From contig CAIJMQ010000009.1 in the NCBI GenBank assembly GCA_903821905.1, positions 1-12,156 of the forward strand: a DNA stretch of 12,156 bases, in the 5' to 3' direction. Origin of the DNA: an uncultured bacterium (GTDB lineage: Bacteria > CAIJMQ01). The notes under the pieces are model-generated. The model was not told the DNA's origin and did no database searches. It was given only the letters and a program-made list of their open reading frames with translations. A program made the translations under genes and the position numbers. This document shows, piece by piece, positions 7,415-12,156 of this stretch. Position 1 is the stretch's first letter; each line of letters opens with the position of its first letter.

Positions 7415-8542
7415 TTAAATCCTCTTATGGAATCGCAAAGAACTTAAAGTAATAGTGCTTAAACCGATAATTAACAAAACCAATAATTGCGGCCAGAGAA
7501 TGTTAATTCCAACACCTTTTAAGAATATCCCTCTTACAATTTCTAAATAATATCTCAAGGGGATAAGGTAGGTAAAATATTGGACTGCTTTAGGCATGCT
7601 GCTTATCGGAAAAGCAAATCCTGAAAGCATATTCATTACGGGCAAGAATAAAAAGATGGACATTGCCGCCTCCTGTTGCGTAGAAGATATTGTAGAAATA
7701 AATAATCCTAACCCCAAGGTAGTCAACAAATAGATACAGGTTGAACCGACAAGCAACAGTATGCTGCCTCTTATGGGAATTTTAAACAACAGTACTCCCA
7801 AAGCAGCAATAAAAGCCAAATCAATAAAACTAAGCACTGCAAATGGTATGAGTTTCCCCAGCATAAGCTCAACGGGCTTAATGGGTGAAACCATCAGCTG
7901 TTCCATGGTTCCAATCTCTTTTTCCCTAACTATTGCCATTGCGCTTAAAAGCATTGAAGTAACCGTCACCAACATTGCAATCACGCCCGGTATAAAATAA
8001 TTTCTTGACTCCAAGTTGTCATTAAACCAGGCACGGTCTTTTAGGTCTACGCTCGGGAATTGCATATTCTGTTTTAATAATATACTGGCACGGTTTTGTA
8101 AAACAGAATAAGAATACTTTTGTATAATCTTACCTGCATAAGACAATGCAATGGCAGCAGTATTGGAATCTGTGCCATCAACTATAATTTGTATTTGCGC
8201 TCCTTTATTTGCCTCCAAATCTTGAGCAAAGCCATGATTAAAACGTAAAACTACGCTCACCTGTGATTTGTCAATCAATTCTCTTTCCTGTTTATCATTA
8301 TCCACATACTTTTTTATGCTGAAATATTTAGAAAAAGAGAATGCTCTGATTACCTCACGGCTTTGGGAGGTATTGTCTAAATCGTATATTGCAGTGGGGA
8401 TGTTTCTTACATCGGTAGTGGCAGCATAGCCAAAAATAAGCACTTGAAGTATAGGAGAAATAAAAATCATCGACCTCATCCGTGGGTCACGGAACACCTG
8501 CTTGAATTCTTTAATCAGTATGGTATGTATACGCTCAAACAT
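7415..8542 (-). CDS. ABC-2 type exporter permease, YbhR/YbhS-like (second copy)
   Basis: This is an inner-membrane half-transporter of the ABC-2 superfamily, 375 residues. Layout: cytoplasmic N-terminal helix with KEFKQVFRDPRMRSM (11-25), TM1 about 26-42, a large extracytoplasmic domain (about 43-180) containing IVDGTDSNTAAIALSY (120-135), then a block of five TM helices (about 182-204, 229-252, 258-283, 292-312, 345-366). The conserved cytoplasmic REKEIGTMEQLMVSPIKPVE (206-225) lies after TM2 and probably contacts the ATPase. LRYYLEIVRGIFLKGVGINI (329-348) lies before the last helix. It is a diverged paralogue of the permease encoded at 8555-9685, with the same architecture and shared motifs (VDG.D.NTA, GTMEQL, RGI.LKGVG.NILW), so the two most likely form a heterodimer. 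ATG 8542 has GGGG 5 bases upstream and lies 12 bases after the preceding gene. The substrate is unknown; the family exports drugs, lipids or cations. Confidence 0.93.
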   Translation of the reverse strand: MFERIHTILIKEFKQVFRDPRMRSMIFISPILQVLIFGYAATTDVRNIPTAIYDLDNTSQSREVIRAFSFSKYFSIKKYVDNDKQERELIDKSQVSVVLRFNHGFAQDLEANKGAQIQIIVDGTDSNTAAIALSYAGKIIQKYSYSVLQNRASILLKQNMQFPSVDLKDRAWFNDNLESRNYFIPGVIAMLVTVTSMLLSAMAIVREKEIGTMEQLMVSPIKPVELMLGKLIPFAVLSFIDLAFIAALGVLLFKIPIRGSILLLVGSTCIYLLTTLGLGLFISTISSTQQEAAMSIFLFLPVMNMLSGFAFPISSMPKAVQYFTYLIPLRYYLEIVRGIFLKGVGINILWPQLLVLLIIGLSTITLSSLRFHKRI

Positions 8543-8554
8543 TAAAACCCCTTT

Positions 8555-9685
8555 TTAAGTAATCTTTTTTTTGAACTTGCGCCCTGCTAACGTTATCATA
8601 AAGAGCGCAAATAACAACAAAAAGAGTATTTGTATCCACAAAATATTCAATCCAACACCTTTTAAATAAATTCCTCTAAGTATAGTAATAAAATAGCGCG
8701 CAGGAACCACATAGGTGATTATCTGTATAACTTTGGGCATATTGTAAATCGGAAAAACAAAACCGGAGAGTATAAATGTCGGTAAAAATGTGGTGAGAAC
8801 CGCCATCTGCGTTGCAAGACGCTGATTTTTAGCAACAATGGAAAAATAAATCCCTTGAGCCAATCCTCCGGTTAGGAAAATACTACTCACAATTAAAAGT
8901 AGAACCAAATTACCTCTAAATGGAACATGGAATACAAATTGTCCCATTGAAATGGCTATCAGAACATCAAAGAATCCAATTATAAAGTAAGGAATGAACT
9001 TGCCCAGAATAATCTCTCCCCGCCTGATAGGTGTAGAAATCAACTGTTCCATTGTGCCTCTTTCCCACTCCCTGGCTATTGTTAAAGAAGAAAGTTGTGC
9101 AGCAATCATCATTATAATCATAGCAATAATGCCAGGGATAATATAATTCCTGCTTTTAAAATCCTCGTTGAACCAAACTCTCGGTCTTAAATCTATGGGT
9201 GAAAGATTTTGAATGCCTAGTTTAGATGTAGAGTCCTCTATAAGTTTTACGTTATATCCTGCCACTACAGCGTTAACATATCCCATGGCAATTGTTGCGG
9301 TATTAGCATCGCTTCCATCGACTAAAAGCTGCACAGGAGCCGATTGATTGGACTGAATAAATTTGGAGAAATCTTTCGGTATTATCATGGCCATTACAGC
9401 TTTTTTTCTATCGATATAATTTTGCAGTTTGTCATAGCTGTCGAGATAACCTACAACGTTGAAGTAGCGCGAATTTTCGAAATTCATAATAAAGTCGGTA
9501 GAAATCTGAGATTTATCCTGGTTCCAAATAGCTAAGGGGACATTATTCACATCCAAAGAAAGGGCAAAACCAAACATGCAAAGCAAAATAACAGGGTTAA
9601 TAAGAGCGAGTGCCAAACTTCTGTAATCTCTGATTATCTGTATGAATTCTTTTTTAATTATGGCTCTAATCCTATTTAAGTTCAC
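8555..9685 (-). CDS. ABC-2 type exporter permease, YbhS/YbhR-like (first copy)
   Basis: This 376-residue inner-membrane subunit pairs with the permease encoded next. N-terminal KKEFIQIIRDYRSLALALIN (11-30) runs into TM1 (about 24-43). An extracytoplasmic domain (about 44-180) holds LLVDGSDANTATIAMGYVNA (120-139). Five further TM segments follow (about 181-203, 228-250, 258-285, 291-312, 345-366). Conserved landmarks are REWERGTMEQLISTPI (205-220) and ILRGIYLKGVGLNILW (335-350). The start is GTG at 9685, chosen because AGGAGG lies 5 bases upstream and the ATG nearby is in the frame of the ATPase gene. It overlaps the end of that ATPase gene by 14 bases, which implies coupled translation and matched subunit production. 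Substrate unknown. Confidence 0.93.
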   Translation of the reverse strand: MNLNRIRAIIKKEFIQIIRDYRSLALALINPVILLCMFGFALSLDVNNVPLAIWNQDKSQISTDFIMNFENSRYFNVVGYLDSYDKLQNYIDRKKAVMAMIIPKDFSKFIQSNQSAPVQLLVDGSDANTATIAMGYVNAVVAGYNVKLIEDSTSKLGIQNLSPIDLRPRVWFNEDFKSRNYIIPGIIAMIIMMIAAQLSSLTIAREWERGTMEQLISTPIRRGEIILGKFIPYFIIGFFDVLIAISMGQFVFHVPFRGNLVLLLIVSSIFLTGGLAQGIYFSIVAKNQRLATQMAVLTTFLPTFILSGFVFPIYNMPKVIQIITYVVPARYFITILRGIYLKGVGLNILWIQILFLLLFALFMITLAGRKFKKKIT

Positions 9686-10643
9686 ACATGCCTCCTACCT
9701 TCTCATGTGATTCGATAAGGGAAATAAACACATCTTCTAAAGATGCCTGAATAGATTCAATTGTAAAATCCTTAATATCTGTTTCCTGAAAAAGTTTCTT
9801 TATTGATTGTTTTACTTTTACAGCATCATCAACAATAGTATGTATTGCAGTTCCGAAAAGTGCCGATTCTTTTATGCCTTCTACCTTGTCAAGTTTATAG
9901 AGCCATTCTTCGGCATTCGACACAGATATTTTAAGAACTTTTTCCTTCATGCACTGCGTCTTCAGATTAATCGGCGTATCCATTGCAATGATCGAACCCT
10001 GATATATCAGGGCAAGACGATCACAGTTTTCGGCTTCATCCATATAATGTGTAGTTACGAATATCGTAATACCTTTATTTGCCATTTCCTTAATTAATTT
10101 CCAGAAATTGTTGCGCGCAATAGGGTCTACCCCAGCAGTAGGCTCATCAAGAAAAATTATTTTCGGTTCATGTATGATCGCACAACCTAAAGCCAATCTC
10201 TGCTTTAAACCCCCAGATAGTATTCCTGTAAACATGGACTTGAATTCCTCGATACCAATCATCGAAATTATCTCTTCTTTGCGCTCTCTTTGCCGTTTTG
10301 GGGGAACCTTGTATATACCACTGTAAAAATCTATATTTTCTTCTACAGTTAAGTCGTCATAAAGAGAAAATTTTTGTGACATATAGCCAATGTTTTGCTT
10401 TATTAATTCTTGCTCCCGGTTGATATCATATCCATCGACATAACCACTGCCTGCTGTCGGAGTCAAAATTCCACAGAGCATTTTGATAGTAGTGGATTTA
10501 CCGGCACCGTTGGGACCAAGAAAGCCGAATATCTCACCGCGCTTAACATCAAAATTAATGCGGTTAACCGCAATGAAACTACCGAATTTCTTTTCTAAGT
10601 CCTTAACACTTACAGCAATATTATTATCTGTGGCCATATTCAT
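9672..10643 (-). CDS. ABC exporter ATP-binding subunit 2 (YbhF C-terminal-half-like)
   Basis: This cytoplasmic ATPase would power the two permeases encoded downstream. The 323 residues carry a complete motif set: Walker A GPNGAGKST (43-51), Q-loop Gln90 in YMSQKFSLYDDLTVEEN, signature LSGGLKQRL (142-150), Walker B IIFLDEPT with catalytic Glu167, D-loop GVDP (171-174), and switch His199 in TTHYMDEAENC. Residues about 222-300 form a C-terminal extension absent from the sister ATPase; it ends with SLEDVFISLIESH. The ATG at 10643 lies 8 bases after the ATG-initiated sister gene's stop. A second in-frame ATG is at 10637, and neither has a strong Shine-Dalgarno. The stop overlaps the start of the first permease. 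In E. coli YbhF the equivalent domain is fused to a first ATPase domain; here they are separate genes. Confidence 0.95.
   Translation of the reverse strand: MNMATDNNIAVSVKDLEKKFGSFIAVNRINFDVKRGEIFGFLGPNGAGKSTTIKMLCGILTPTAGSGYVDGYDINREQELIKQNIGYMSQKFSLYDDLTVEENIDFYSGIYKVPPKRQRERKEEIISMIGIEEFKSMFTGILSGGLKQRLALGCAIIHEPKIIFLDEPTAGVDPIARNNFWKLIKEMANKGITIFVTTHYMDEAENCDRLALIYQGSIIAMDTPINLKTQCMKEKVLKISVSNAEEWLYKLDKVEGIKESALFGTAIHTIVDDAVKVKQSIKKLFQETDIKDFTIESIQASLEDVFISLIESHEKVGGMCELK
9691..9696 (-). promoter_or_regulatory. Ribosome binding site supporting a GTG start for the first permease
   Basis: AGGAGG on the minus strand, 5 bases before GTG 9685, lies inside the last codons of the preceding ATPase gene. 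It is the strongest Shine-Dalgarno match in the exporter operon. Confidence 0.75.
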
Positions 10644-10651
10644 AATTATTT

Positions 10652-11377
10652 CTAATGAGATTCATTGATTATGGAAATAAACGCCGCTTCAAGAGTATCA
10701 ACATTACGCTCTCTTTTAATATTTGCAGGTACATCACATTTAAGAAGCTGTCCTTTATGAATGAGACCTACCCTCTTGCAGCGTTCTGCCTCATCCAGAT
10801 AAGAAGTGGAAAAAATAATGGTGACTTTTTCTTTTAAGAGCTGATAAAGTATCTGCCAAAAATCTCGTCTTGAGACAGGGTCGACTCCATTAGTCGGCTC
10901 GTCCAAAAAAAGCACTTTCGGAGTGTGAATCAATGCGCAGGCAAGCCCTAATTTTTGTTTCATACCTCCGGAAAGATATCTGGCTAAACGATTTGTAAAC
11001 GGTGAAAGACCGCTGAAACTCATCAATCTTTCAATACGTTGTGTTCGTTCCTTCAAGGATACATTGTAAATATCCGCATAAAAATTTAGATTCTCCATAA
11101 CGGTAAGGTCTTCGTAAAGACCGAAACGCTGAGACATATAAGCAATGTTATCTTTGAGAGCTTCTGATTCTTTCGAGATATGTTTTCCATAAACCCAACC
11201 TTCGCCTGAAGTTGGCTCAAGTATGCCTGCCAACAGCCGCATAGTTGTTGTTTTACCTGCCCCGTCAGGACCTACAAGACCAAATATTTCCCCTTCTTCA
11301 ATTTCAAGATTTAAGTTATTTACTGCGATAAGCGAGGCAAATTTTCTGGTAAGATTCTGCGTTTTTACAGTAATCAT
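10652..11377 (-). CDS. ABC exporter ATP-binding subunit 1 (YbhF N-terminal-half-like, no switch histidine)
   Basis: This 241-residue cytoplasmic ATPase subunit would be the partner of the one encoded downstream. Motifs: Walker A GPDGAGKTT (37-45), Q-loop Gln83 in YMSQRFGLYEDLTVMEN, signature YLSGGMKQKL (134-143), Walker B VLFLDEPT with Glu160, and D-loop GVDP (164-167). The switch (H-loop) position is Ser192 in FSTSYLDEAERC, where the sister ATPase has His199 in TTHYMDEAENC. After the core the protein is short: about 25 residues then LEAAFISIINESH, which matches the end of the sister (LEDVFISLIESH) with the intervening 70 or so residues missing. Unequal ATPase sites are known in heterodimeric ABC exporters, so this subunit may mainly bind rather than hydrolyse at one site. 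ATG 11377 follows the adaptor stop by 3 bases; no clear Shine-Dalgarno, so translational coupling is likely. Confidence 0.94.
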   Translation of the reverse strand: MITVKTQNLTRKFASLIAVNNLNLEIEEGEIFGLVGPDGAGKTTTMRLLAGILEPTSGEGWVYGKHISKESEALKDNIAYMSQRFGLYEDLTVMENLNFYADIYNVSLKERTQRIERLMSFSGLSPFTNRLARYLSGGMKQKLGLACALIHTPKVLFLDEPTNGVDPVSRRDFWQILYQLLKEKVTIIFSTSYLDEAERCKRVGLIHKGQLLKCDVPANIKRERNVDTLEAAFISIINESH

Positions 11378-11380
11378 TAT

Positions 11381-12156
11381 TTATTCAATAATATAACCGT
11401 CGGCAGGCATTCCTGGTTTAAGCTCAAAATTGGAATTCTCTATCTTTATCTTAATTCTATAAACAAGCTTAACCCTTTCTTCCGTCGTCTGAATTTGTTT
11501 GGGCGTGAACTCTGCTTCCTGAGAGATAAATGAAATTCTGCCTTTATAAACTTTATCCGGGAAAGTATCTGTCTTGATTTCTACCGGTTGATTAAGTTTC
11601 ACCTTGCCTAAATCTTTCTCATTAATGTAAGCGGTTAACCAGATACCTCCCAAATCGGCTACTGTAAATATGGTAGAACCAGGCTGCACAAATTCTCCGC
11701 TTTCTGCGCTCTTTACAAGAACAAAACCATCAATTGGTGAAGATAATTCTGCAAACCCTAGCCGCGTGACAGCTAAATCAAGCGCTGCTTTCAACGCTTC
11801 GATATTCGCTTTGTCCGTTTCGACTTTTGTTTTTGCAAGGTCTCTTTGCTGCTCGGAAATGGAATTACTCTGAAAAAGATTTTCTGTACGGTTATAGTCC
11901 AATTTGTCCAGCTCATACTGATATCCTGCCGCTTTTAAAGAAGCTTCAGCCTGATTTTTAATCTGCAACAATTCATCCGTATCAAGTTTAGCTACCACAT
12001 CCGATTTATGTATATATTCGCCTTCATCCGTTAAGAGTTCATTTATTTTCCCGGGCACCCTAAAAGAAAGCCGCACTTCTGTAGTTTCTATATTCCCCGA
12101 AACTTTTATTTTCCCAGGTGTTTTTTCTTCCTTCTGCTTAATAAAAAAAATTGCTG
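11381..12156 (-). CDS. HlyD-family periplasmic adaptor (membrane fusion protein), YbhG-like, 5' truncated by window edge
   Basis: This periplasmic adaptor would link the inner-membrane ABC exporter to an outer-membrane TolC-type channel. The frame is open to the window edge. The visible 257 residues begin AIFFIKQKEEK, the end of an N-terminal membrane anchor, so only a short N-terminus is missing. Then come the first half-lipoyl segment (GNIETTEVRLSF to KLD), an alpha-helical hairpin (LLQIKNQAEASLKAAGYQYE through KALDLAV), the second half-lipoyl segment (LSSPIDGFVLVKSAESGEFV with VQPGSTIFTVADL), a beta-barrel region (VWL-like IWLTAYINEKDLGKVKLNQP) and the family end motif AEFTPKQIQTTEERVKLVYR, closing with LKPGMPADGYIIE. 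The GTG at 12076 is internal, because the conserved GNIETTE block lies upstream of it. First gene in view of a five-gene exporter operon; any regulator or channel gene would be outside the window. Confidence 0.95.
   Translation of the reverse strand, partial: AIFFIKQKEEKTPGKIKVSGNIETTEVRLSFRVPGKINELLTDEGEYIHKSDVVAKLDTDELLQIKNQAEASLKAAGYQYELDKLDYNRTENLFQSNSISEQQRDLAKTKVETDKANIEALKAALDLAVTRLGFAELSSPIDGFVLVKSAESGEFVQPGSTIFTVADLGGIWLTAYINEKDLGKVKLNQPVEIKTDTFPDKVYKGRISFISQEAEFTPKQIQTTEERVKLVYRIKIKIENSNFELKPGMPADGYIIE

Noticed and set aside
12074-12076. GTG 12076 as the start of the adaptor gene
   Set aside because: The same frame is open to the window edge and encodes the conserved GNIETTE block and part of a membrane anchor upstream, so the gene starts outside the window.

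Overview
The window reads as ordinary chromosome from an AT-rich, Gram-negative-type bacterium, probably an uncultured lineage. An outer membrane is inferred from a HlyD-family periplasmic adaptor feeding an ABC exporter and from a probable lipoprotein. The hypothetical lipoprotein ends in a pseudopilin-GspG-like tail, which I associate with Planctomycetota, Lentisphaerota and Omnitrophota genomes. The phosphofructokinase carries the pyrophosphate-type signature, which fits an energy-limited or anaerobic lifestyle. The phylum is a guess.

Layout. 1-1853 (+ strand): the 3' two thirds of accA (fatty-acid synthesis), then, 8 bases on, a hypothetical lipoprotein. 1894-7290 (- strand, transcribed leftwards): valS, rpoZ, coaBC and pfkA, tightly packed or overlapping, with a good sigma70-like promoter just upstream of valS (7337-7365). 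7415-12156 (- strand): an exporter operon in the order adaptor (5' end outside the window), ATPase 1, ATPase 2, permease 1, permease 2. This matches the order of E. coli ybhG-ybhF-ybhS-ybhR, except that the double-ATPase YbhF is two separate genes here. The + and - blocks converge at 1853/1894 without a recognisable terminator.

How the genes work together. The left-hand minus-strand cluster is housekeeping: tRNA charging, the RNA polymerase omega subunit, coenzyme A synthesis and glycolysis. rpoZ next to coaBC is a widespread pairing. The exporter genes should form one membrane complex: two half-transporter permeases, two unequal ATPase subunits (one lacking the switch histidine), and a periplasmic adaptor that would dock on a TolC-like channel. 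No channel is encoded in view.

No gap exceeds 124 bases. I see no RNA gene, mobile element, CRISPR array or prophage. I did not find a wholly new system. The most unusual piece is an approximately 85-residue, GC-richer segment inside valyl-tRNA synthetase that replaces the usual zinc-knuckle or short linker region.
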